Assembly: GCF_013340285.1 (NCBI RefSeq)
Contig: NZ_BLVO01000013.1
Span: 107,574 to 171,573, forward strand
Direction of reading: 5' to 3'
Length of the DNA: 64,000 nt
Source: Desulfovibrio subterraneus
GTDB taxonomy: Bacteria > Desulfobacterota > Desulfovibrionia > Desulfovibrionales > Desulfovibrionaceae
In this document: positions 41,971 through 51,050 of the stretch, piece after piece
Numbering within the stretch: the first letter of the stretch is position 1
Layout: each line of letters opens with the position of its first letter
The notes under the pieces: generated by a model
Databases searched by the model: none
The model's input: only the letters and a program-made list of their open reading frames with translations
What the model was told of the DNA's origin: nothing
Made by a program: the position numbers and the translations under genes

Positions 41971-42383
41971 GGCCAGCCTCCTTCACTAAAGGTTTTGAAA
42001 CCGCTCACTATACATCTCCTACCAATCAGGTAGGAATTAACGGTGCACGTTTCCCCGCTGCACATGCACATCTGCATCGTGTCATACTTCTACCCCGTAG
42101 GGGTTTTCAGCAATAGACGCAGCACATTGTTTTGCGGGCAGAGAAGCGGCGGTTTCCGGAAGACCTTTATGTGTACCCGTCTTGCACAGAGTATAAGACA
42201 GATTCGCAAGGTTGGCTTCAGTGGTGGCTTTTTTTTCAGAAATGCCGCAGCGTTTCCCTGTGGCTAATTCATACTGTTTTTGTATGCTTTAGGCAAGATA
42301 ATCCTACAAAAAAGGTATGAATTTAGAAAATAATTGAGCTTTCTAGTTTCGCAGTGTGGATGTTGATTAATTATAACAGTGTA
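41971..42383. other. intergenic region upstream of the small gene
   Basis: About 410 bp, unusually A+T-rich at 42270-42380. It holds a small CCCC-GTA-GGGG-TTTT hairpin at 42092-42106 and otherwise no gene or clear repeat. Confidence 0.4.
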
Positions 42384-43298
42384 TTATGAGTTTTTCTTGG
42401 TCGGGCTCGGGCGATAGAATCCGGTGCAATTGCGGCACAATGGAATGTCTTTCCGCCTGCCTTGCAGCATGGCTTCTCGCATTTCCCGGCGGATATGGGA
42501 AAGGGCAATTTCGCGGATGGTGTGTTCGTGGATGCTGCCGATCACTCCGCGCGCATTCAGGTCGTTGCAGCACACGGTTACCTGTCCGTCTGGCAGCACC
42601 ACCATGTTGCGTTCCAGAAGAAAGCAGCATTCGCCCGTATGTTCTTCTGCAATTCTGCGATAACTGCTGTCGTCCACGTTGAGTTCGGCGCTGCCGTCCC
42701 AGTTGTGCGGATGCCGTAATGATATCTTGTCGAACAGGGCAAGAAGCTCGGTGAAAGAGGGGGAGAAGGGAATGTCGTGTCCCTCCGCAACCATGCAGAT
42801 TGCCTCGGTCCGGATGGGGTGGTCGCTGTTGCGGTTATGTTCCGTGAACTTGAGCACGTTTCGTTGCAGCGTGTGCCATTTGGCACCGCGCCGGATGAGT
42901 TCGTATTGCTCGGGCGACCCTCCGTCAACGCTGAAGCGGAGACAGTCCACAGCGCGGCTGTCAATTATCTGCCGTGCTTTGCGTTCAGTCAGCAGCATGC
43001 CGTTGGTGAGCAGGCGGATGCGCAAGCCGGGATTGGCCCGCAGCAGGGATGGTTTCCATGTGCTCAGCGTGCTGAGCATGCCCGGCAGATCAGGATGAAG
43101 CAGTGTTTCTCCTCCGTTATGCAGGTCCAGGCAGGTGAGAGAAGGCAGGGCGCCCTCTGAGAGCTGAGCAAGAAGAGTCTCCAGCGTTGCCGAAGTCATG
43201 ACGCCGCGCGGTCTGGTATGGTCAAGCGCGCACCACCTGCAGCGTAAATTGCAGGAGGAGTTGAACTCTACATTGAGTATGGAAATATGGTCCGGCAT
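42384..43298 (-). CDS. radical SAM/SPASM domain enzyme
   Basis: A 304-residue radical SAM protein. The N-terminal [4Fe-4S] motif is CNLRCRWC (near residue 16), followed by LHNGGETLLHPDL and the FSVDGGSPEQYELIRRGA segment. The C-terminus carries a SPASM-type region: ECCFLLERNMVVLPDGQVTVCC and IPLCRNC, which would bind an auxiliary cluster. Such enzymes modify peptides, lipids or sugars. Its substrate is not evident; a small repeat protein lies downstream and a sulfotransferase gene diverges. Ribosome site is weak (GGGAA). Confidence 0.85.
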   Translation of the reverse strand: MPDHISILNVEFNSSCNLRCRWCALDHTRPRGVMTSATLETLLAQLSEGALPSLTCLDLHNGGETLLHPDLPGMLSTLSTWKPSLLRANPGLRIRLLTNGMLLTERKARQIIDSRAVDCLRFSVDGGSPEQYELIRRGAKWHTLQRNVLKFTEHNRNSDHPIRTEAICMVAEGHDIPFSPSFTELLALFDKISLRHPHNWDGSAELNVDDSSYRRIAEEHTGECCFLLERNMVVLPDGQVTVCCNDLNARGVIGSIHEHTIREIALSHIRREMREAMLQGRRKDIPLCRNCTGFYRPSPTKKNS

Positions 43299-43429
43299 GT
43301 ATTTCCCGTTGCTAAATCGGTAGTGCTTGCGCGATGTTGTCGGAGCAAGTACATATAACTATGTTTAATATTTGACGTGCAGGCCCCTCGGCAGGATGCT
43401 AGCACGTACCATGCCGGAGCGCATCTGCC

Positions 43430-44272
43430 ATGACAGCCAACCCCTATTTTTTCCTCCACCTGCCACGAACGGCCGGAACCACTCTCAATGCCATTCTGCG
43501 CGATACTTTCGGCAGGGATGAGATACTCACCGTCTATTCGGAACAGGAGTATCGCGAATTCCGCGAGATAGAGGCCGCGCGACTTGATGCCGTCCGGCTC
43601 ATTCAGGGACACCTGTTTCTGGAGCAGTATGACCCGCCCCGCATCTATTCGCGTGCTGTGTCCGTCTTCACCTTTCTGCGGGAGCCTGTGGCGCGTCTGG
43701 TGTCGGAATATCAGTTCCTCAAGTCGTGGCCGGACAATCATATGTATGTCTTTCTCAACAGTGGCAACGTTACCTTCCGCGAGTATCTGACCGGCATGGA
43801 CCCGCGCCTCAAATACCGGGGCAAAAATTTCATGACCCGTTTCTATACGGGTATGGATTTCGATCTTGCGGCTTTTCCTGATGAGGCGTTTGAAAAAGCC
43901 AGATATAATCTGGAGCATGTGTTCGGTTTTGTGGGGATTCAGGAACGCTTTGACGAGAGCCTTCTGCTGCTCGGGGATTTTCTCGGCCTGAAATCACTGT
44001 GCTATGAAAAGCGCAATGTGCTTGCTCCGCAAAGCCGTGAGACGGTGAGCGAAGACGATTTGGAGCTGGCCCGCGAATTGAACGCGGCAGATGTACAGCT
44101 CTATGCCTTTGCCCGTGATCTGTTTGAAAGGCGGGTGACCGCGCTGGGACGTCTTTTCTCGCTCAAGGTTCGGGAATTCGAGCTGATCAACGCCAAATAC
44201 CAGAAGATGTGCAGTGCCATTTCCGCCGAACTGGTGGGTGAGCAGAAAGGGCCGGTCATTCTGCCTAAATAG
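43430..44272 (+). CDS. sulfotransferase family protein
   Basis: A 280-residue sulfotransferase of the type that moves sulfate from PAPS to a carbohydrate. The 5'-phosphosulfate loop HLPRTAGTTLNAILRD is at the N-terminus, and the 3'-phosphate motif FLREPVARLVSEYQFL is at about residue 85. It is cytoplasmic, with no signal. The acceptor is unknown. It may work with the divergent radical SAM gene on surface glycans (inference). Confidence 0.85.
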   Translation: MTANPYFFLHLPRTAGTTLNAILRDTFGRDEILTVYSEQEYREFREIEAARLDAVRLIQGHLFLEQYDPPRIYSRAVSVFTFLREPVARLVSEYQFLKSWPDNHMYVFLNSGNVTFREYLTGMDPRLKYRGKNFMTRFYTGMDFDLAAFPDEAFEKARYNLEHVFGFVGIQERFDESLLLLGDFLGLKSLCYEKRNVLAPQSRETVSEDDLELARELNAADVQLYAFARDLFERRVTALGRLFSLKVREFELINAKYQKMCSAISAELVGEQKGPVILPK

Positions 44273-44476
44273 GGCTGCACTGATGGGACGTGATTGCCGG
44301 GGGGCAACGACTGTATTTTCTTTCTGAATGTGTACGAGCTTGTGTGCTGATCGTATTTCAGACCGTATGTTCGGGGAGTATGTTTGGAGTGTGTGGGCAG
44401 AGGTATCTTACAAGGATGCAGGGATTGTACGCAGTCTGACAATGTAACAGCTGTTTGATATTCCGCGGGGGGCAAC

Positions 44477-44941
44477 GTGGGAATAGTATCGGAACTGGGC
44501 AATGCGTATGCCACGGTGGAACAGGCGGATGCCGTGCTGAAAGGCTGGGCCGTGGCACACCGTGTCTGGAAAACGCTGGATGCAGGCCTCAAGGCCCGTC
44601 TGCTGGCTGCGGCCACCAGTCAGATAGATACCTTGCCGTTCCGTTTTCCACGCGCCGTGGCCGGACAGGACAGGGCGCTGCCGGTGCTGTGCAACGGAAC
44701 GGTCACGGGGCAGGCCGAGGCTGAACTGGCCTGCATTCTACAGGCGGCACACCTAGTTATGGAATATGGCACAGAGCAGGCCGCGCAACAGGATGCGGAG
44801 CAGGGTGGCCCACCTTTTACGGGAGACAGTTCCACTGTCTGTTTTGCCGAGTCCGCAGACTGCATACCCTATTCGCTCGGAGCCTTGCTGGTTCTTGAGG
44901 GATTGTTGGATCTCACGACAGTCAGTGTGGATGAAGAATGA
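44477..44941 (+). CDS. phage DnaT-like / head-tail-type protein, orphan
   Basis: A 154-residue protein whose first ~60 residues (YATVEQADAVLKGWAVAHRVWK, LKARLLAAATSQIDTLPFRF) match the DnaT-like ssDNA-binding/head-tail connector proteins found in phages. It starts at GTG 44477 after GGGGGG. No other phage genes flank it, so it is an isolated remnant or a domesticated gene. The C-terminal half is diverged (DCIPYSLGALLVLEGLLDL). Taxonomic origin not determined. Confidence 0.65.
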   Translation: MGIVSELGNAYATVEQADAVLKGWAVAHRVWKTLDAGLKARLLAAATSQIDTLPFRFPRAVAGQDRALPVLCNGTVTGQAEAELACILQAAHLVMEYGTEQAAQQDAEQGGPPFTGDSSTVCFAESADCIPYSLGALLVLEGLLDLTTVSVDEE

Positions 44942-44974
44942 AAACGGGTCCCTTTGGGCCCGTTTTTTATGTGC
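44941..44974 (+). terminator. intrinsic terminator, first copy
   Basis: AAAACGGGTCC, loop, GGGCCCGTTTTTT. This and TATGTGCTGTTAT (to 44980) recur almost identically at 45141-45178. Confidence 0.85.
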
Positions 44975-45140
44975 TGTTATCAGGGTAATGACAAACCCTC
45001 GTTTTCAGTAAACCCATAATTCCGTTAAGCCGGAACTGCAGTCTCAAAATGGATTCTCATCGCGTATACGAGGTGCAGGAACGTTAGGTTCCTGCCCGGC
45101 GGAGCCAAAAAATACCAGAAATAACGTTGTCAGCAGTCTG

Positions 45141-45166
45141 AAAACGGGCCCTCGGGCCCGTTTTGT
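45141..45166. terminator. intrinsic terminator, second copy
   Basis: AAAACGGGCC, loop CTCG, GGCCCGTTTT. The repeat tail reaches the last codons of the RND gene ending at 45175. Confidence 0.85.
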
Positions 45167-45174
45167 ATGTGCTG

Positions 45175-48100
45175 TTATGATGCGCTGTCGCGTGCGGTGA
45201 GCTGATGATAGGCCACCGGTATGATGAGCAGTGTGAACAGGGTGGATGCAAACAGCCCGAAGATGAGCGCATAGGCTAGTCCTGAGAATATGGGGTCCAG
45301 CGTTATGGGCCACGCGCCCAGTGCCGTGGTTGCCGCCGTGAGCAGAATGGGGCGCAGCCTTGTGGCCCCGCTTTGCAGCACGGCATCGCGCAGGGGCATG
45401 CCCTGCTTCATGGCTTCCTGAATGAATTCTATGAGCACCAGTGAATTGCGTATGACAATGCCGCCCAGTGCGATCATGCCGATCATGCTGGTTGCCGTGA
45501 AGAAGACCGGATCATCATAGTTGCCCACGGTATTGCTGAACAGCAGGTTGAGCAGCCAGAAGCCAGGCATGATGCCGATAAGGGTGAGCGGAATGGCCGC
45601 CATGATCAGCAGCGGCAGGCCGAAGGAATCCGTCTGTACCACCAGCAGCAGATAAATGCCCAGCAGTGCGACGCCAAAGGCAATGCCCAGATCGCGGAAA
45701 ACATCCAGCGTGATCTTCCATTCCCCTTCACCGGCCCAGTCCACGGACGTTGACGGTGGCAGCGGGTTGTCCCGCAACGCGGACGACATGTCCAATATGG
45801 CCTCGGCAGGGGCGCGTCCGGCCATTTCTCCGTACACATAGACCACCCGTTTCAGGTTCTTGTGATAGATGGGCTGGTCTTCATCCACAAACCGGAAGGT
45901 GCCGAGTTCTCCCAGCGGCACCATGTGGCCGGATGAGGATTTGAGTGGAATCTCTTCCAGCATGGCAGCGGAAGAACGCTGGTCCCGAGGCAGCATCACA
46001 TGAATGGGCAGGGGCTGGCGTTCGTCCGGCAGGTGCAGCGTGGCGGGGCGTATGCCGCCCACGGCCATAAGCAGCGTATCAGTAATATCGCGGGCGGAGA
46101 TGTCGTGCAGGGCGGCCTTTTCACGGTCCACCGTGAAATTGAGCCGTTGCCGCGGCGCTTCAAAGGAGGCGTCTATGTCCGTGAGTCCCGGTTCCGTGCG
46201 CATGATGCCCTGCACGTGCCTGGCTGCTGCGATCAGCTGTTCCGTTGTGCGGTCGGGCGAGCCGTATATCTCTGCGGTGATGGTGGAAATGACAGGGGGG
46301 CCGGGGGGCGTTTCCACCAGCTTGAGCCGTGCGCCGTGCCTGTCTGCAATGGCCTGCAGGTCGTCGCGCATGCCAAGGGCAAGGGCGTGGCTCTGCACAT
46401 CGCGCCCGGATTTGTCTGTCAGATTGATGCGTATGTCCGCCTGATTGGGATTGCCGCGCAGGTAGTAGTGGCGCACCATGCCGTTGAAATCCATGGGCGA
46501 GGCCGTGCCCGCGTAGGTGGTGAAGTCCGTTATGTCGGGCAAGGTGCGCAGATAGGCTTCCATCTCCCGTATGGCGCGGTCTGTAGCTTCCACACTGGAG
46601 CCTTCCGGCAGGTCGAGCACAATCTGCAGTTCGTTGCGGTTGTCAAAGGGCAGCATCTTCAGCGGCACATAGCGGCCTGCCGCAAGCGCGATGCTGAAAA
46701 CAAACAGCAGTCCGGTCGCGCCCATGAGCCACAGGCGGGCAGGGCGGGAATCGAGGAATGGTTCAATGCAGCGCTTGTAGCCGTTGGTGACCCATGCGGG
46801 CGTTACATCGCCCTGCACAGCTTCTCCGGCTCTTTTTCTGAGCAGAAGGTAACTGAGCCATGGCACCACGGTGAGCGCGCAGACCGTGGAGAATATGACA
46901 GTCAGCGGCACATTGATGGCCATGGGGGCCATGTAGGGACCCATCATGCCCGTGATGAAGAACATGGGCGTGAAGCATACGATAATGGCGAGCGTAGACA
47001 TGATGACCGGCGGCAGCACCTCGCGCACGCCGCGCAGGGTGGCGGGCAGGGGCGGCAGTTTTCCGGCTCGGATGTGGCGCTGGATGTTGTCCACGTTGGT
47101 GATGGGGTCATCCACCACAAGGCCGAGAGAGAGGATGAGCGCGAACAGTGTGACGCGGTTTATGGTGTACCCTGCGAACCAGTTGACGGCCAGCGCCAGC
47201 GCAAAGCTGACAGGTACGGCCACGGCCACCACCAGCGCTTCGCGCCTGCCCAGCGTGAAGGCGAGCAGAACCACCACCGTGACAATGGCAAAGCCGAGCG
47301 ACGAGAGCAGGTCATCCACCTTGGCCTGTGCTGTTGCGCCATAGTTGCGCGTCACCCGTATGTGCACGCCGTCCGGCAGAATGGTCTTCTGCAGCCGGTC
47401 TGCCGTGGCGATCACGTCTTCCGCCACGGTAACGGCGTTGGTGCCTTTTTTCTTGGATATGCCCAGCGTTACCGCCGGAACGGATTCCTGCCCCATGGCG
47501 GCGGGCAGACCTGCCTCTTTCGTATAACTTTCGGAAAAGCCCATTCGCACGTAATCGCGCGGTTCCTGTGCGGTGTCAGAAACTTCGGCCACATCGCCAA
47601 GGTAGACGGGGCGTCCCTGATATGCGCCCACCACCAGCGAGCGCACTTCTTCCGTATTGCGGAGGAAGGAATCGGAGGTAATGGTGAAGGTGCGGTTCAG
47701 GCTGTCCATGCTCCCTGCTGTGACCGAGGCATCGGCACCGGAAAGGGCGGTTCGCACATCCAGCGAGGAAACGTGGTACGCGCCAAGCGCCTCGGTGGAG
47801 AGGGAAACACGAATCTCTCTGGGCATGCCGCCGGTCAGCGTGCAGCGGGAAACATTCTCCACTTCCGCCAGCCGGTGGAACATCTCCTCTCCCATGCGGC
47901 GCAGATCCTGCGGCCCGTAGCCCTTGGCAGCATCGGCGTAGATGGTCAGAGTAACGATGGGTACGTCGTCAATTTCCACCGGTTTGACAAGCCAGCTCGT
48001 CACCACCGAGGGAACGAGGTCCTGATTTTTCATGATGGTGTTATGCAGCCGCACCAGCGCGTTTTCCCTGTCTTCGCCCACGCGGAAGCGCACCGTGGCG

Positions 48101-48540
48101 AGGCAGGAATCCCTGCGGGACATGGAATAGACGTATTCAACCCCGTCTATCTGCCAGAGCAGTCGTTCCAGCGGTGTGGATACGAGTTTTTCCACTTCCT
48201 GCGCAGAGGCACCAGGCACCTGCACCATGATGTCGGCCATGGGAACGATGATCTGTGGTTCTTCCTCCCTCGGGGTGGCAAGAATGGCCCCCACGCCGAG
48301 AGCCAGCGCAAAGATAAGAAAGAGAATGGAGTTCTTGTTCTTCAGAAACTGCCCGACAATGCTGATGATAAAGCCGGAGTCGGTTTCATCCGTCTTTGGC
48401 TGTTCGGTATGTCCTGCCTGTCCGGTATGTCCTGTCTGTCCGGGCTGGTCCGCCTGTCTGGTTTGTCCCGAAGGCGTGGGCTCCCCGTTCTTCATCGGGG
48501 TTGCATTGTCTGCGTTGTGCAGGCCGGAATCATTGTGCAT
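45175..48540 (-). CDS. RND efflux transporter with low-complexity N-terminus
   Basis: A 1121-residue RND pump. The first ~55 residues are a hydrophilic Gln/Gly/Thr-rich stretch with a 6-residue period (GQTGHTGQAGHTEQ). The core has 12 membrane segments. The proton pair is in SLGLVVDDPITNVDNIQRH, a variant of the usual VDDAI. RREEEPQIIVPMADI-like starts and the TEDxxP regions are of the heavy-metal/HAE type found in anaerobes. It overlaps the adaptor gene by 11 nt. ATG 48540 is preferred over TTG 48546. Confidence 0.9.
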   Translation of the reverse strand: MHNDSGLHNADNATPMKNGEPTPSGQTRQADQPGQTGHTGQAGHTEQPKTDETDSGFIISIVGQFLKNKNSILFLIFALALGVGAILATPREEEPQIIVPMADIMVQVPGASAQEVEKLVSTPLERLLWQIDGVEYVYSMSRRDSCLATVRFRVGEDRENALVRLHNTIMKNQDLVPSVVTSWLVKPVEIDDVPIVTLTIYADAAKGYGPQDLRRMGEEMFHRLAEVENVSRCTLTGGMPREIRVSLSTEALGAYHVSSLDVRTALSGADASVTAGSMDSLNRTFTITSDSFLRNTEEVRSLVVGAYQGRPVYLGDVAEVSDTAQEPRDYVRMGFSESYTKEAGLPAAMGQESVPAVTLGISKKKGTNAVTVAEDVIATADRLQKTILPDGVHIRVTRNYGATAQAKVDDLLSSLGFAIVTVVVLLAFTLGRREALVVAVAVPVSFALALAVNWFAGYTINRVTLFALILSLGLVVDDPITNVDNIQRHIRAGKLPPLPATLRGVREVLPPVIMSTLAIIVCFTPMFFITGMMGPYMAPMAINVPLTVIFSTVCALTVVPWLSYLLLRKRAGEAVQGDVTPAWVTNGYKRCIEPFLDSRPARLWLMGATGLLFVFSIALAAGRYVPLKMLPFDNRNELQIVLDLPEGSSVEATDRAIREMEAYLRTLPDITDFTTYAGTASPMDFNGMVRHYYLRGNPNQADIRINLTDKSGRDVQSHALALGMRDDLQAIADRHGARLKLVETPPGPPVISTITAEIYGSPDRTTEQLIAAARHVQGIMRTEPGLTDIDASFEAPRQRLNFTVDREKAALHDISARDITDTLLMAVGGIRPATLHLPDERQPLPIHVMLPRDQRSSAAMLEEIPLKSSSGHMVPLGELGTFRFVDEDQPIYHKNLKRVVYVYGEMAGRAPAEAILDMSSALRDNPLPPSTSVDWAGEGEWKITLDVFRDLGIAFGVALLGIYLLLVVQTDSFGLPLLIMAAIPLTLIGIMPGFWLLNLLFSNTVGNYDDPVFFTATSMIGMIALGGIVIRNSLVLIEFIQEAMKQGMPLRDAVLQSGATRLRPILLTAATTALGAWPITLDPIFSGLAYALIFGLFASTLFTLLIIPVAYHQLTARDSAS
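48405..48476 (-). repeat. 18-bp degenerate repeat in the pump's N-terminal coding region
   Basis: Four 18-bp units of the CGGTATGTCCTGCCTGTC type, coding for the Gln/Gly/Thr-rich segment. Confidence 0.8.
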
Positions 48541-49642
48541 TGCCAAGCTCCAGCATCAGCGTTTCGCCGCCGTTCAGGCCGGAGAGCACCTCCACTTCGT
48601 CACCGTGCCGCAGGCCGGTTTTGACATAGACGGAGGTGGCCTCGTCTCCCTTCAGTATCGTGACTGACTCAAGCTGGCCCACGCGGGTTACGGCCCGTGC
48701 GGGAACAAGCACGGTCTTGCGTTCCCCGACGGGGATGAACGCACGGCCGAACATGCCGGGATAGAAGGTGGCATAGGCTCCGGTTTCGGCGGGCAGGCCG
48801 ATGCGCACTTCAAATGTGCGCGACAGCGGGTCGGCAGCGGGAACAACTTCCTCCACAACCCCCTCAAGGGTAATATCTCCTATGGCTACCTGCAGTCTTG
48901 TACCAATGCGTACCTGCCGGATGAGGCCTTCGCGCACCTGCGCCTCCAATCTCAATGAGCCGCCGGTTTGCAGCACGAGGAGCGGTTTGCCGGGAAAGGC
49001 CAGATCGCCGGGTTCGGCCTCGCGGCGGACAACCTCGCCATCGTCGATGGCGCGGATTATGCCGTAATCAAGGGCAATGCCCGCTTCTTCCAGCATGTTG
49101 CGCGAGCGGCTTTCTGCGGCCATGGCGCCGGAAATTCCTTCCGAAGCCTGCCTGAGGTTGGCTTCTGCCTGCGCGTAGGCGGCTTCTGCCTGATCCATTT
49201 CGCTCTTGGCTACGGCATTGGTGTCATATAGCGCCCGTATGCGCTTGTACTGCGCTTCCACCTTGGTAAACGCCGCCTGTGCAGATGCCTTGGCCTGCCG
49301 CGCCTGCTGCGTTGCCGCATTGGCGGAGCTTATGGCCTGCTGTGCCTGCTGCCTGCGCGATTCCAGCTCGCGGGTATCCAGAATGACGAGCACCTCACCC
49401 TTTTTTACCCTGTTGCCGGTGCGCACGCGCATTTCAAGAATGCGGGCGGTTATCTGCGCCTCTATGCGGGTTTCCGTGCGGGGCCGGATGGTGCCCACCG
49501 CCTGCTGGGTTTCCGTAACCGTGGTCACGCGGGCCACGGCTGTTTCCGGTCCGGCCTGCGCCGTAAAGGGAATACAGAGGTGAATGCCTGCGGCAAGCGC
49601 CATGCCTGTGATGCTTTTTCTGAATATGGAAAGAGGGAACAT
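48530..49642 (-). CDS. RND efflux membrane fusion protein
   Basis: A 370-residue HlyD-family periplasmic adaptor. A signal peptide (to about AQA-GPET) replaces a lipobox. The coiled-coil arm (RELESRRQQAQQAISSANAATQQ) and the C-terminal beta-barrel (FYPGMFGRAFIPVGERKTVLV) follow. It partners the downstream pump. The ATG at 49642 follows GGAG at 5 nt. Confidence 0.9.
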   Translation of the reverse strand: MFPLSIFRKSITGMALAAGIHLCIPFTAQAGPETAVARVTTVTETQQAVGTIRPRTETRIEAQITARILEMRVRTGNRVKKGEVLVILDTRELESRRQQAQQAISSANAATQQARQAKASAQAAFTKVEAQYKRIRALYDTNAVAKSEMDQAEAAYAQAEANLRQASEGISGAMAAESRSRNMLEEAGIALDYGIIRAIDDGEVVRREAEPGDLAFPGKPLLVLQTGGSLRLEAQVREGLIRQVRIGTRLQVAIGDITLEGVVEEVVPAADPLSRTFEVRIGLPAETGAYATFYPGMFGRAFIPVGERKTVLVPARAVTRVGQLESVTILKGDEATSVYVKTGLRHGDEVEVLSGLNGGETLMLELGNAQ

Positions 49643-49870
49643 GTGTGCTCCGGAATGCGGGTGTTGCGGTGTTACTGCTTTAACCCTGTATAGCGTATCC
49701 CCATTTTTTTGAGAAGGGCGAATAGCCCGCGCGTGGCGCGATTGCTTCCGTATGCGGGAGCCGAAACGGAACGATGCTCGCGATCAGACGTAAAGGGTAA
49801 ATTTCTAGCGGGGTTGCAGAGTGATGACCGTTGCGCTATGCGTTGCCCATATGGTGAACGCGGGGGGAAT

Positions 49871-50902
49871 ATGAGTACCAGGCAGAAATGTGTACCGTAC
49901 CGGAATGAAAGTGTTCTCGTGATGTCGGGGAATGAGCGGCATGTTTCCGTGGACCGCAAGATGCTCAAGACTCTGGGATACACCAATGTTACTCACCTGA
50001 CCTCGCATGAGCTCGGCCACGAACATCTGGGCAGGAACACGCCTGATCTGCTCATTGTGGGCAGCTCGCTGACGGACGGTTCGGGGCATGATTTCATCCG
50101 CGCGTCACGCAAGATGTTTCCGGAGACGGTCGTCCCCAGCGTCATGGTCACGCTGTGCAACCGCAAGAATGATGTGCTGGAGGCCATCGGCGCCGGTTGC
50201 GCGGGCTATGTGCTCCGTCCCTATTCCATGGATACCATCTCGCGCCATATCTCCGTGGCGCTTGATTCCTTCCGCATCAATCCTCTGGATAATGAACAGC
50301 TGACAATGGCCCGCGAACTGGTTTCCGCAGCCTGTTTTGATGAGGCCATAAGCGAGTTTGCCGAGCTTGTGCCTCATGAAAACGAGGCGGACAGGTATTT
50401 TTCCATGGGAACGCGGGCGCTGATGGAAGGCAAGTTCGGCAAGGCCATAATCGCCTTCAACAAGGCGCTGGCGTTGAATGCTCTGTATGCGGAGGCCTAC
50501 CGGGGAATGGCAGATGCCTACAAGGGCAAGGGGGATATGGAGAAGTACGGGGAGTACCTGAAGAGTGCCGCAGACATATTTGCGCAGCAGAACAGGCATC
50601 AGGAGGTGAAGGACCTCTTCATCGAGATTCTCCGTCTGGACCCCAACGCGGTCAATCCTTACAACAAGGTGGGCATGCGTCTTCGCAAGGACGGAGATTA
50701 TCAGTCCGCACTGCAGATGTATTTTCAGGCACAGGAGCTGTCACCCGATGACGAGAACCTGTGCTTCAATATTGCCAAGGCCTACATGTACCTTGAGGAT
50801 TTTGAAAGCTCCTGCCGCTATCTCAGGGAATCGCTGAAGATTAATCCGGAATTCGAGCAGGCAGGCACGCTGCTGACAAAGTTGCAGCGCAAAAAGGGCT
50901 GA
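49871..50902 (+). CDS. pseudo-receiver protein with TPR repeats
   Basis: A 343-residue protein. The first ~125 residues have the receiver fold, but the residues needed for phosphorylation are missing: the acidic pair becomes VLVMSGNE, the Asp position LLIVGSSLTDGSG, and the KP motif YVLRPYS. The rest is at least four tetratricopeptide repeats (AIIAFNKALALNALYAEAYRG and others). It should act as a protein-interaction adaptor. ATG 49871 with GGGGGGA upstream; the ORF extends back to 49709 without support. Confidence 0.8.
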   Translation: MSTRQKCVPYRNESVLVMSGNERHVSVDRKMLKTLGYTNVTHLTSHELGHEHLGRNTPDLLIVGSSLTDGSGHDFIRASRKMFPETVVPSVMVTLCNRKNDVLEAIGAGCAGYVLRPYSMDTISRHISVALDSFRINPLDNEQLTMARELVSAACFDEAISEFAELVPHENEADRYFSMGTRALMEGKFGKAIIAFNKALALNALYAEAYRGMADAYKGKGDMEKYGEYLKSAADIFAQQNRHQEVKDLFIEILRLDPNAVNPYNKVGMRLRKDGDYQSALQMYFQAQELSPDDENLCFNIAKAYMYLEDFESSCRYLRESLKINPEFEQAGTLLTKLQRKKG

Positions 50903-51050
50903 TTTCCGTTTATTCCGACCTACCTGTGTAAATCGTACTACCCGCATCGCCGGTTAGTCTGCTTACCTTGCTTATTCTATTCTGCCTGCACTATTGATTC
51001 AGGCTTTTTTCTACTCAGGCAGCCTTGGCAAGAGCGGCTTTTCTGGCCGG

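Noticed and set aside
41485-42033. Rightward ORFs overlapping the small WDMW gene
   Set aside because: No ribosome sites, Cys/Pro-rich random composition, and the leftward small gene has a strong site.
46000-48624. An 874-codon open frame antisense to the second RND pump
   Set aside because: Arg/His/Gly-rich composition, no domains; the pump frame is clearly the coding one.
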